Source of the DNA: Deltaproteobacteria bacterium
GTDB taxonomy: Bacteria; Bdellovibrionota; FAC87; UBA2466
Length of the DNA stretch: 47,686 nt
Direction: 5' to 3'
NCBI GenBank assembly: GCA_900299195.1
Contig: OMIX01000008.1
Span: 1 to 47,686 of the forward strand
Shown: piece after piece, positions 17,604-28,172 of the stretch
Layout: each line of letters starts with the position of its first letter
Numbering within the stretch: position 1 is the first letter of the stretch
Translations under genes and position numbers: made by a program
The notes under the pieces: generated by a model
What the model saw: only the letters and a program-made list of their open reading frames with translations
Told to the model about the DNA's origin: nothing
Database searches by the model: none

Positions 17604-19424
17604 ATGAAAGACGCTATTGAGAGCAAACTAATAACTCAGGTCGTATTAAGAATTTTTAAAATTTGTCTTCTATTAGGGTTTTTGATCAACCCATCAGAGG
17701 GAGAGCCCAGAGACTGGAATATGTATCTCGCCTGTTTGATTGCTTTCCTACTTGCATTGGGAAGTAGTCATGTTCACCAAAGCAATTGGAAGGTTTGTTC
17801 TCCTGAGAGACTTGAGGGGCCTTTTTATCTAAAGAGCTCTGATTTTTTAGCAGTAGGGATCATTTTATTGCAGGGCATGAGACCTTATCTGGTCGACAGA
17901 TCTTTTGTTCATCATATGTCTTATTTCGTTGGCCCAGCAGAACTATACAAACAGGGATTCGTTCCATTTTGGGAAATTCCCAGCCAATATGGGGGACTTT
18001 ACTATATTCTATCAGCCAAGTTACCATTCGGGTCTCCTTGGATCAACTTTTTAATCATGAATAGAATCATAACCTTTTTATTAGGGCTGATCTTCTATTT
18101 TTCGATCCGTTTCCTGTGGAGCAACTCTAATTCACTCATGATCGCGTTTGTTACAATCTTTGCATGCTACTGGTGTGTTGGTTGGGAGGGAGATCTCGTG
18201 GGGCCGCTCCAGTTTCCATCCACATCCGGCCCCAGATTCTTACCTTCATTTATTTTGGTTTTCTTAGGGATTATTATCACCCAGGTCAAATTAACAAGTA
18301 AAAAGAAACCATTGTTAATCTGTTTTAATCTTCTGGCCACGATAACTTACGCTTTGTGTTCGCTTTGGAGTATTGAAGCTTTTCTCTATTCAATGGGTTT
18401 TTGGGTGAGTTTTCAGTTGATTACTTTGATAGGGTATTTGAGAGTAAATCCAACACTAAAAGCCATTAGAAAAATAAAAAGAGCTGCTTTTGTAGGGCTT
18501 TATTTGCTCGGCCCCATAGTTGGAGCGTGGAGTTTGTTTTTCATTTGGCATCAGAATCACTATTCAACGGGCTTTGATCCTTCATCTTTTATCGAGTATG
18601 CAATCACTTATAAAAATGGTTTTGGCGCTGTTCCGATCACATTGGTAAGCCCTGTTTGGATACTTTTATTTGTCTTCATTTTTGGCTCGGTGGTATCGGT
18701 AAAAGTCGATCGAATTAACCATCCCATGGCCCCCTTGTTGGTAGGAACTTTAGGGTGGCTGTGGACTTGCGCAAGTTACTATATTTCTCGAAGCCATCCT
18801 AACAATATCGCTAACCTAATGCCCCAGATTTTTTTATCCGTTGTGATATTTAGAGAGGGATATGGTTTGATTTCTCAATTCTCGGGGCTTTGGCACCTAA
18901 AGCTTCGCTGGCTTATTCCTACTTTAGCATTTTTATTGTTTCTACCTCCCTTCAGTGTTTCAACTTGGAAATCCTATTTCAAAAGTTTATCGTACCCTAG
19001 GGTCATTCCTCAAGAGGTAGAGTTTTTTAAAGAGGGAGTTGCCTACAACTTAAAGAGAGCTCTGACTGGGCTAAATATTGCCGACCACGCCCCCATAGTT
19101 GTGTTCGGACGAAGCCTGGAAACAGATTGGCTTTCCAATAAGTCATTCGAGCGATGGCTACCCCTCGCTCCGGGAGCAATGTTTGGAATTTTGAATGAGA
19201 AAAGGCAGTTGGTGTACCTTAAAAGAGCCGCAAAACACTTCCCAAAAGGGGGCTGGTTCATTTTTTGGGATAAAGAAGAAGCTCTTAACACAGAGACCAT
19301 TGTCCCTCTCATCGAGAAAGTGTATGCACTAAAAGAGGTGCGGAAATTTGATGGGTGGGAAGCCCGCCGTTACGAAGCCAGTCAATACTTTGATCCCCAA
19401 GCTAATAAGATCATCGTAAGGTAG
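17604..19424 (+). CDS. Large membrane protein, putative GT-C glycosyltransferase with HH...QYG signature
   Basis: About 606 residues with ten or more membrane helices and a soluble C-terminal domain of about 130 residues. Numbered from the earlier ATG at 17559, the first large loop has H118-H119, then G133-x2-P136-x2-E139-I-x2-Q143-Y-G145. Spacing is identical to that in the product of 5554-7224, so the two are probably paralogous. I prefer the ATG at 17604 because GGGGA lies upstream; the 17559 start adds 15 residues. It lies 142 bases after the methyltransferase, with a possible weak terminator downstream. Function is inferred from fold and context only: a sugar transfer or polymerising step outside the membrane. 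Confidence 0.6.
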   Translation: MKDAIESKLITQVVLRIFKICLLLGFLINPSEGEPRDWNMYLACLIAFLLALGSSHVHQSNWKVCSPERLEGPFYLKSSDFLAVGIILLQGMRPYLVDRSFVHHMSYFVGPAELYKQGFVPFWEIPSQYGGLYYILSAKLPFGSPWINFLIMNRIITFLLGLIFYFSIRFLWSNSNSLMIAFVTIFACYWCVGWEGDLVGPLQFPSTSGPRFLPSFILVFLGIIITQVKLTSKKKPLLICFNLLATITYALCSLWSIEAFLYSMGFWVSFQLITLIGYLRVNPTLKAIRKIKRAAFVGLYLLGPIVGAWSLFFIWHQNHYSTGFDPSSFIEYAITYKNGFGAVPITLVSPVWILLFVFIFGSVVSVKVDRINHPMAPLLVGTLGWLWTCASYYISRSHPNNIANLMPQIFLSVVIFREGYGLISQFSGLWHLKLRWLIPTLAFLLFLPPFSVSTWKSYFKSLSYPRVIPQEVEFFKEGVAYNLKRALTGLNIADHAPIVVFGRSLETDWLSNKSFERWLPLAPGAMFGILNEKRQLVYLKRAAKHFPKGGWFIFWDKEEALNTETIVPLIEKVYALKEVRKFDGWEARRYEASQYFDPQANKIIVR

Positions 19425-19461
19425 AGAACGGTCTTCTCAAAGTAGAATAAGAATGGTAGCA

Positions 19462-19484
19462 GCCCTCTTAGGGTTCCTATTTTT
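19462..19484 (+). terminator. Possible weak terminator between convergent genes
   Basis: GCCCT, loop CTT, AGGGT forms a five-pair stem (one G-T) at 19462-19474, followed by TCCTATTTTTC. It lies 38 bases after the stop of the plus-strand membrane protein and just before the stop of the opposing epimerase gene. The stem is short, so this is tentative. Confidence 0.3.
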
Positions 19485-20515
19485 CACAAATACCACCCTA
19501 TTATTTTCCTAATTCCTTCGGTAATCTGACACTTGGATTCATACCGTAATAACTTAGTTGCTTTACTGGTATCCGCCAAAGAGTGCCTTACGTCCCCCGC
19601 TCTAAAGTCGCGATGAATGGGTTCTTTCGAAATGGTTGTACCCAAAGTGGAAAGTGTATCCGCTAATATTTTGTATAGCTCATTCAAAGTCGTTCGGTCC
19701 CCGACCGCCACATTATAGACATGATTTTTTGCTTCGGAGCGCTCGACTGTGGCCGCGAGTAAGTTAGCTTGAACTACATTGTCTACATAGCAAAAGTCTC
19801 TGCTCGTCTCTCCATCACCATTAATAAATACTTGTTCACCTTTGATCATAGCCGCAATCCATTTTGGGATCACAGCTGCGTAAGCTCCGTTGGGATCTTG
19901 GCGGCGGCCGAAAACATTAAAATATCGAAGGCCGATGGAATCGAAACCATAAGCGCGATGAAAGACATCGGCATAAAGTTCGTTGACTCTCTTTGAAACC
20001 GCATAGGGACTCAAAGGGTTTCCTATTTTGTCCTCCACCTTGGGAAGGTTCGGCTCATCGCCATAGACTGCACTACTTGAAGCATACACAAAATTTTTCA
20101 CTTTAGCGTCCTTGGCAGCCAAAATCATGTTCACAAACCCATCAACGTTCGATCGGTTTGTCTCAATGGGATCAGAAATACTCCTAGGCACTGAACCCAA
20201 AGCAGCCTCGTGCAAGACATAATCAACTGGCTCACCTCGAAAAGACATGCTTTTTCTACAGTCTTCCAGGGAACCTATGTCCCCCTGAATGAAATGAAAA
20301 TTTGACCACTGTTCTGGTTTTACTAACGCTTTTACTTCTTCCAAATTTTTCTTGTAGCCTGTAGAAAAATTATCCAAGCCCACAACCCGCTGGTCCAATT
20401 GGAGCAAGGTTTCCAACAAATTACTTCCGATAAAGCCAGCCACTCCAGTGATACACCATATTTTGGGATGGCTTTTTATCTTTAATAAAATATTTTCATA
20501 GAAATTTGATTTCAT
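19484..20515 (-). CDS. wbpP: UDP-N-acetylglucosamine (or GlcNAcA) C4-epimerase, WbpP/TviC type
   Basis: A 343-residue extended short-chain dehydrogenase. NAD site G24-x2-G27-x2-G30, catalytic [10 protein letters not shown] and Y171-x3-K175, and the long family-typical segment around [17 protein letters not shown] and [15 protein letters not shown] mark the WbpP/WbgU/TviC group, which prefers N-acetylated UDP-hexoses or their uronates. Working with the next gene upstream, it would supply UDP-GalNAc or UDP-GalNAcA for the polysaccharide. The ATG overlaps the dehydrogenase stop by four bases, so the two steps are coupled. Whether the substrate is UDP-GlcNAc or UDP-GlcNAcA cannot be settled from sequence, so the symbol names the family. 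Confidence 0.88.
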   Translation of the reverse strand: MKSNFYENILLKIKSHPKIWCITGVAGFIGSNLLETLLQLDQRVVGLDNFSTGYKKNLEEVKALVKPEQWSNFHFIQGDIGSLEDCRKSMSFRGEPVDYVLHEAALGSVPRSISDPIETNRSNVDGFVNMILAAKDAKVKNFVYASSSAVYGDEPNLPKVEDKIGNPLSPYAVSKRVNELYADVFHRAYGFDSIGLRYFNVFGRRQDPNGAYAAVIPKWIAAMIKGEQVFINGDGETSRDFCYVDNVVQANLLAATVERSEAKNHVYNVAVGDRTTLNELYKILADTLSTLGTTISKEPIHRDFRAGDVRHSLADTSKATKLLRYESKCQITEGIRKIIGWYL

Positions 20516-21789
20516 AATCTCAAATCCGAGGCACCAAGAGGTAGGACATATTTTAGGTCGTACAGAATATGCTGAGTCTTTCCTAACGCTCGAATAGCAG
20601 GTTCTCCCATCTCTTTGAATTGTCTATGTGCAACCGCGATAACAATCGCATCATAAACACCTTTCTCCAAGTCTTTTAAAAGGGAGATTCCATATTCTTT
20701 TTTCACGGCCTGCTCGGAAGTCCAAGGATCATAAACATCCACTTTACAATGCAGTTCTTCTAAATCACGAACTATTTCAATCACTCGTGTATTTCGAATG
20801 TCGGGGCAATTTTCCTTAAACGTTAACCCCATCACAAGAACCCTAGCGTCTTCTACCTGAATTTTTTTTCTGACCATCGCTCGCAGAAGTTGGGAAACGA
20901 CATAATTACCCATGTTGTCGTTTAATCTGCGACCCGCTAAAATGATCTCAGGATGGTGTCCGATTGCCTGCGCTTTGTGGGTTAAATAATAAGGATCCAC
21001 CCCTATACAATGCCCCCCCACCAAACCCGGACGAAAAGAAACAAAATTCCACTTGGTACTTGCAGCTTTTAACACAGACTCTGTATCTAATCCCATTCGA
21101 TTAAAAATGATGGCTAGCTCATTGATGAAGGCAATATTTAAATCCCTTTGTGTATTCTCGATAACTTTTGCCGCTTCAGCCACTTTAATGCTTTCCGCTT
21201 GATAGGTTCCTGCTGTAATAATTTCTTGATAGAGATTGTTAATGAGAGTTGCAGCTTCGGGCGTCGAACCAGAAGTTACTTTTTTGATTTGAGTTAGTCG
21301 GTGCTGCGAATCACCAGGGTTGATTCTCTCTGGACTATAGCCACAAAAGAAGTCTCTGTTGAATTTCAATTTAGAGATTTTTTCGAGTAACGGTACACAC
21401 TCTTCCTCAGTGGCTCCTGGATAAACCGTGGACTCATAAATAACTATGTCCCCGACTTTAAGCGCCTTGCCCACCGTTTCTGTGGCTTGCCGTAACAGAG
21501 TCAGGTCGGGCCGTTTGTGACTATCGATTGGAGTCGGAACCGTAATAATAAAACAACTGCAATGTGCAATGTCCTGTTCTTTACATGAGTAAGTTAGATG
21601 AACTGCCGATTGCAAGTCCTTGACGGTAGTTTCTAGAGTCCCATCTTTTGAGCTCTTTAACTCTTGAATTCGCACTGGATCAATATCAAAACCCACCACT
21701 TCTCTTTTACGACCGAATTCGACGGCTAATGGAAGCCCCACATATCCCAAACCAATCACGGCTAGCTTTAAGTCTTTGAGATTTTTCAT
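20512..21789 (-). CDS. tviB: UDP-N-acetyl-hexosamine 6-dehydrogenase, WbpO/TviB type
   Basis: The 425-residue protein follows the UDP-glucose/GDP-mannose dehydrogenase plan: N-terminal NAD domain (G13-x-G15-x2-G18), central domain with conserved K208 in [17 protein letters not shown], catalytic C261 in [20 protein letters not shown], and a C-terminal UDP-sugar domain with [14 protein letters not shown]. The PYYLTHKA and IPIDxxxxPDL-like ([13 protein letters not shown]) forms are those of the UDP-HexNAc dehydrogenases WbpO/TviB. It oxidises C6 to a uronate using two NAD. First gene of a two-gene unit, divergent from kdsD with 168 bases to its preferred start. Confidence 0.9.
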   Translation of the reverse strand: MKNLKDLKLAVIGLGYVGLPLAVEFGRKREVVGFDIDPVRIQELKSSKDGTLETTVKDLQSAVHLTYSCKEQDIAHCSCFIITVPTPIDSHKRPDLTLLRQATETVGKALKVGDIVIYESTVYPGATEEECVPLLEKISKLKFNRDFFCGYSPERINPGDSQHRLTQIKKVTSGSTPEAATLINNLYQEIITAGTYQAESIKVAEAAKVIENTQRDLNIAFINELAIIFNRMGLDTESVLKAASTKWNFVSFRPGLVGGHCIGVDPYYLTHKAQAIGHHPEIILAGRRLNDNMGNYVVSQLLRAMVRKKIQVEDARVLVMGLTFKENCPDIRNTRVIEIVRDLEELHCKVDVYDPWTSEQAVKKEYGISLLKDLEKGVYDAIVIAVAHRQFKEMGEPAIRALGKTQHILYDLKYVLPLGASDLRL

Positions 21790-21957
21790 AGATTTTGAGG
21801 AAATAAGAAGCTAATTTCCCTATTATGTAATCCTGTCAGGTTTTGGGCTGCTTAATTAGAATACCCGAATCATCCTAAATTTAAAATGGAACTCATAGAA
21901 CCAAACCTTCAATTGACAAGCCTAAAGTCCCCCCACTATGGTCAACCTTGTGGCGCT

Positions 21958-22950
21958 ATGAATCAAACCCTAAAAGACAAAAAAGATGAGATCCTAAAAA
22001 ATATTCAAGAAGTGATCACGCTTGAAGCTGAGGCTTTAAGATTAATGGCTAACTCTGTCGGGGATCCTTTTTTCGAAGCGGTAACTCTTTTACTGAAGAC
22101 CACTGGAAAAATTGTTTTCACTGGCGTCGGAAAATCGGGACTGATTGCTAGAAAAATTGCAGCTACCATGAGTAGCACTGGAACCGTAGCTACTTTTCTT
22201 CATCCTTCCGACGGAAGACATGGAGATTTAGGAATGCTCACTGCTGACGATGTGGTCGTTGCCCTCGGCAAAAGCGGAGAAAGTGAAGAACTCATTAGTT
22301 TAATACCTGCCATCAAAAGACTGGGCTCAAAAATCATCGCCGTTACAAGTAAACTAGATTCTACTTTAGCTAGAGAAGCTAACGTCGTTTTATATGCGCC
22401 AGTCACCAAAGAAGCCTGTCCCTTAGATTTAGCTCCTACAACTTCCACTACCGTAGCTCTAGCAATTGGAGATGCTTTAGCTTTAACTTTGATGAAAATG
22501 AAAAACTTTCAACATGAAGATTTTGCGAAATATCATCCCGGAGGAAAACTGGGAAAACGACTTTCGCTGAGAGTCTCTGATTTGATGATTCCTAAAGAGA
22601 AATGCCCCATTTTTAATTTGGAAAAAGCCTCGATAGAACAGAGCATCGCCGACTTAGGAACCTACGGTCTGGGCATTTTGCTGTTTTGCTCTGAAACTCC
22701 CAAACTTTCTGGAATTCTTACGGATGGCGATATTCGAAGACTTCTTAACCGCTATAAATCGGAAATTTTTAGTCTTAAATTAAATGAAGTGATTAACCAT
22801 CAACCGGTGACTATCGAACCTAATCTCATGGCCGTTAAAGCTCTCGAACTCATGGAAAGCCATAAACCCCCTCTCAATGTGGTTCCTGTAGTCAGCGCGG
22901 GAGAGGTCGTTGGCGTACTAAGACTCCATGAACTTCTAAGCGTATCGTAA
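21958..22950 (+). CDS. kdsD: D-arabinose-5-phosphate isomerase (Kdo pathway)
   Basis: SIS domain plus two C-terminal CBS domains, the KdsD/KpsF/GutQ architecture. GVGKSGLIARKIAATMSSTG, HPSDGRHGDLGM and GKSGESEEL form the sugar-phosphate site; CPLDLAPTTSTTVALAIGDALA and DFAKYHPGGKLGKRL follow. It converts ribulose-5-phosphate to arabinose-5-phosphate, the precursor of Kdo, so the host very likely makes lipopolysaccharide. The start at 21958 gives about 330 residues, the usual family length; an earlier ATG at 21886 would add 24 non-conserved residues. It is the only plus-strand gene here and nearly abuts the convergent gmd gene (4 bases). Confidence 0.92.
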   Translation: MNQTLKDKKDEILKNIQEVITLEAEALRLMANSVGDPFFEAVTLLLKTTGKIVFTGVGKSGLIARKIAATMSSTGTVATFLHPSDGRHGDLGMLTADDVVVALGKSGESEELISLIPAIKRLGSKIIAVTSKLDSTLAREANVVLYAPVTKEACPLDLAPTTSTTVALAIGDALALTLMKMKNFQHEDFAKYHPGGKLGKRLSLRVSDLMIPKEKCPIFNLEKASIEQSIADLGTYGLGILLFCSETPKLSGILTDGDIRRLLNRYKSEIFSLKLNEVINHQPVTIEPNLMAVKALELMESHKPPLNVVPVVSAGEVVGVLRLHELLSVS

Positions 22951-22954
22951 CTTT

Positions 22955-25443
<2,489 letters not shown>

Positions 25444-25446
25444 GAT

Positions 25447-26910
25447 TTACCCCTTCCCCTTGGCTATCGAAGGCAATGGGAACTCACCACGAACTTTTTC
25501 ATATTGATAGGCCGCTGTAAAAAGATCACTCTCGCAGAAAGGTTTACCTATCAGTTGAAAGCCTATGGGCAAATTTTTTGAGTCTAATCCGCAAGGAACC
25601 GAAAGTCCGGGCAATCCGGCCAAATTTACCGGCAGAGTAAAAATATCAGATAAATACATTTTTAGAGGGTCATCTGTTTTTTCGCCTAACTTAAACGCCG
25701 TACTCGGCGAAGTGGGAGAAACCACAAAATCACATTGAGTAAATGCCTTTTCAAAATCTTCCTGAATTTTTCTTCTAACTTGATTGGCCTTCAAGTAAAA
25801 CGCATCGTAATAGCCTGCACTTAGAGCATAGGTTCCAAGCATAATACGAAGTTTAACTTCCCTCCCAATGCCTTCTCCTCGACTCCGGCTATAAAGATCC
25901 TCACTACTCTTAGCTGACGGAGTTCGATACCCATAGTGAACTCCATCGTATCTTGCCAAATTACTGCTAGCTTCACTTGGAGCAATCAAATAGTAAGTAG
26001 AAAGTGAATATCGAGTATGGGGCAAATCAATATCAATCACTTTGCCGCCCATCTTTTTGAAAGCCTCTAAAACAGCTTCAAAAGATTTACCTACTTCGGG
26101 ATCCACCCCCTCAAGCCAAGAGCGAGAAACCCCCAGAGTAAAAGTTCGTTTTGAGGAAAGTTCTTCAGTATATTTAGGCACTGAACGTTTTGAACTGGTG
26201 GCATCACGATCATCAAAACCAGCCATCACTTCCATCACTCTGGCTGAGTCCCAAACCGTTTTTGAAAAGGGGCCAACTTGATCTAAAGAACTGGCATAGG
26301 CCACAATTCCATAACGACTAACTCGCCCATAAGTCGGTTTAAGCCCTACCAAACCGCACAAACTTGCAGGCTGGCGAATAGAACCGCCAGTATCCGTTCC
26401 TAAAGAAACCGTGGCTAACCCAGCTGCCACTGCCGCCGAAGATCCGCCACTGGATCCCCCTGGCACTCTTTCTAAATCCCAAGGATTTCTCACTGCACCA
26501 AAAGCCGAATTTTCATTGGAAGAGCCCATCGCAAATTCATCACAGTTCACTTTGCCCACAATCACAGCGCCCATGGATTCCAGTCTTTGAACCGACGTTG
26601 CTGTGTAAGGAGACACATAACCCGATAACACTTTAGACCCAGCCGTAGCCTGCCACCCCTCAACTAAAAAATTGTCCTTAATGGCAATCGGAATCCCAAA
26701 TAGAGGGAGTTGGTTGACCTCATTCATCCGCCCATCAAGTTTTTTGGCGTTGGCTAAAGTTTCCTCAGGACGTACTTGTAAAAAGGAATTGAGTTTTTCA
26801 TCTCGCTCCGAGATGTTTTTTAAGTAACCCTCAATCACCTCGGACGGCTTAAATTGTTTAGCCTGATATCCTTCCAATAACTCTTGAATCGTCTGTGTTC
26901 CAAATTCCAT
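25447..26910 (-). CDS. gatA: Aspartyl/glutamyl-tRNA amidotransferase subunit A
   Basis: A 487-residue amidase-signature protein. The Lys-Ser-Ser triad is visible at K78 (GIPIAIKDNFL), S153 (in VPGGSSGGSSAAVAAG) and S177 (GTDTGGSIRQPASLCG), in register with characterised GatA enzymes. It releases ammonia from glutamine and passes it to GatB. I chose ATG at 26908-26910, which shares its first base with the gatC TAA (TAATG) and gives the normal N-terminus MEFGTQTIQEL; a longer frame to 26946 would lie inside gatC. Confidence 0.97.
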   Translation of the reverse strand: MEFGTQTIQELLEGYQAKQFKPSEVIEGYLKNISERDEKLNSFLQVRPEETLANAKKLDGRMNEVNQLPLFGIPIAIKDNFLVEGWQATAGSKVLSGYVSPYTATSVQRLESMGAVIVGKVNCDEFAMGSSNENSAFGAVRNPWDLERVPGGSSGGSSAAVAAGLATVSLGTDTGGSIRQPASLCGLVGLKPTYGRVSRYGIVAYASSLDQVGPFSKTVWDSARVMEVMAGFDDRDATSSKRSVPKYTEELSSKRTFTLGVSRSWLEGVDPEVGKSFEAVLEAFKKMGGKVIDIDLPHTRYSLSTYYLIAPSEASSNLARYDGVHYGYRTPSAKSSEDLYSRSRGEGIGREVKLRIMLGTYALSAGYYDAFYLKANQVRRKIQEDFEKAFTQCDFVVSPTSPSTAFKLGEKTDDPLKMYLSDIFTLPVNLAGLPGLSVPCGLDSKNLPIGFQLIGKPFCESDLFTAAYQYEKVRGEFPLPSIAKGKG

Positions 26911-27200
26911 TAGCTGTGCTCCACAATCGTCGGTAACAAAAAGCACCCATTTTCCACGGCAGGTGCATTTCCCATGAGCCCCTCGTGATTAGGAAAAGGC
27001 TGCGCCCTATCCTCCCTAAAGGGAATGGCATCGCTGGGAACATGTTGAACAAAGGCTTCCTTTGAGGTCTGAACTTGATTGAGATCTTCGATGTGCCCCA
27101 GAACCCGGGTGAGTTGTTTTTGATAAAAAACGATTTCGTCTTCAGTTAGCGTGAGTCTAGCTAACTTGGCTATTTTTAATACTTCTTCTCGAGTTAACAT
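26910..27200 (-). CDS. gatC: Aspartyl/glutamyl-tRNA amidotransferase subunit C
   Basis: The 96-residue protein begins MLTREEVLKIAKLARLTLTE and continues with a long helix (FYQKQLTRVLGHIEDLNQV) and an extended tail with FREDRAQPF, the standard GatC layout. GatC wraps the GatA-GatB interface and stabilises the complex. The tail end (VENGCFLLPTIVEHS) has the usual 'FxVPxVxE' form in slightly altered shape (FLLPTIVE). It is first in the gatCAB unit and is preceded by a 33-base gap after the acetyltransferase gene, so the helicase, acetyltransferase and gat genes may be one transcript. Confidence 0.95.
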   Translation of the reverse strand: MLTREEVLKIAKLARLTLTEDEIVFYQKQLTRVLGHIEDLNQVQTSKEAFVQHVPSDAIPFREDRAQPFPNHEGLMGNAPAVENGCFLLPTIVEHS

Positions 27201-27233
27201 AGGTGAAAACCATACAACACCTTGGGATTTTGG

Positions 27234-28172
27234 TCACCACCAATCACAAATTTGGGGGTCAAAGAACCCCTCGGGCTCAGGCTTTACCTGCCCTTGAAAC
27301 CAACCCATCGGACACTCTTCTTCCAAAACTTTCCCCTGGGCGTTAGGGCTCCAAAAGGTAAATTCCTTTAATCCCCAACTTTCAACCACTTGCCCAATAG
27401 CCATCAGGCTATCCTCTGAATTTGGCGCTCTCCAAAGCACTTCAGCTTTCTGATTTAGTGCATTTAATACCACCGCAAAATAGGTCCGACCTTGTGAAGT
27501 CTCTAATTCAAAAAAAGTGGGGGGCAGGGGACCTCGTCCCTTTAACTGAGCAAAAAATCGAAATCGCTCCAGGTGCCAATCTAAAAAATCAACATCAGGA
27601 ACCAAAGCCATTTGCCCTTTGGGATCACTATCAAAATTTGATTTGCGCAAATCAAATACTTTATCAACCCAAGCCTTTGGCTCGATGGGGTTGATAGTAA
27701 GTTGATTTTTTGGGAAAGGCCCTCCCATTTCGCAAAGAAAGCGATGGGTTTTCTGAAACCCCCACTTTTCGTAAAACTTAGGACCAATATCCGAATAAAG
27801 AACCCCAAGATCCCATTTTTGTTGCTCAAAAAATCGACTCATCATAAGGGCCGCGTAACCCTTTCGGCGATGTTGCGGAGCTGTAAAAACAGATGCGATA
27901 AGAAAACCCTCTTTCACTGAGATGGATGCTTTAGGTCCTGCCTTGAAAAAAAACTTTACCCGAAGAACGTCCATAGAGGTCACGATTTTGTTTTCTAAAT
28001 TTCGGATAACGAAAGTGTCTATCCGTTCAGAACCAAACTGATGCGAATAAAGTCTCTGATTCCGCTTGGTAAATTCTTCAGAAGAAAGTTCTTTAGCCCA
28101 AGCTGAAGCTCTTAACAGCGCTAGTAATTCCCGCTCTGAAGCAGTGGCTTTGTCGAAACGTAAATAGCTCAT
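27234..28172 (-). CDS. GNAT-family N-acetyltransferase
   Basis: A 312-residue protein with one clear GNAT core in the N-terminal half: strand LIASVFTAPQ followed by the acetyl-CoA pyrophosphate loop R102-R-K-G105-Y-A107, then FFEQQKWDLGVLYSDIGPKFYEKWGFQ, the last motif being the usual 'Y...GF' end of the fold. The C-terminal half (about residues 165-312) shows no second acetyl-CoA motif and resembles the extended tail of Eis-like proteins. The acceptor is unknown. Its ATG shares a base with the stop of the helicase gene upstream (TAATG). Confidence 0.8.
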   Translation of the reverse strand: MSYLRFDKATASERELLALLRASAWAKELSSEEFTKRNQRLYSHQFGSERIDTFVIRNLENKIVTSMDVLRVKFFFKAGPKASISVKEGFLIASVFTAPQHRRKGYAALMMSRFFEQQKWDLGVLYSDIGPKFYEKWGFQKTHRFLCEMGGPFPKNQLTINPIEPKAWVDKVFDLRKSNFDSDPKGQMALVPDVDFLDWHLERFRFFAQLKGRGPLPPTFFELETSQGRTYFAVVLNALNQKAEVLWRAPNSEDSLMAIGQVVESWGLKEFTFWSPNAQGKVLEEECPMGWFQGQVKPEPEGFFDPQICDWW

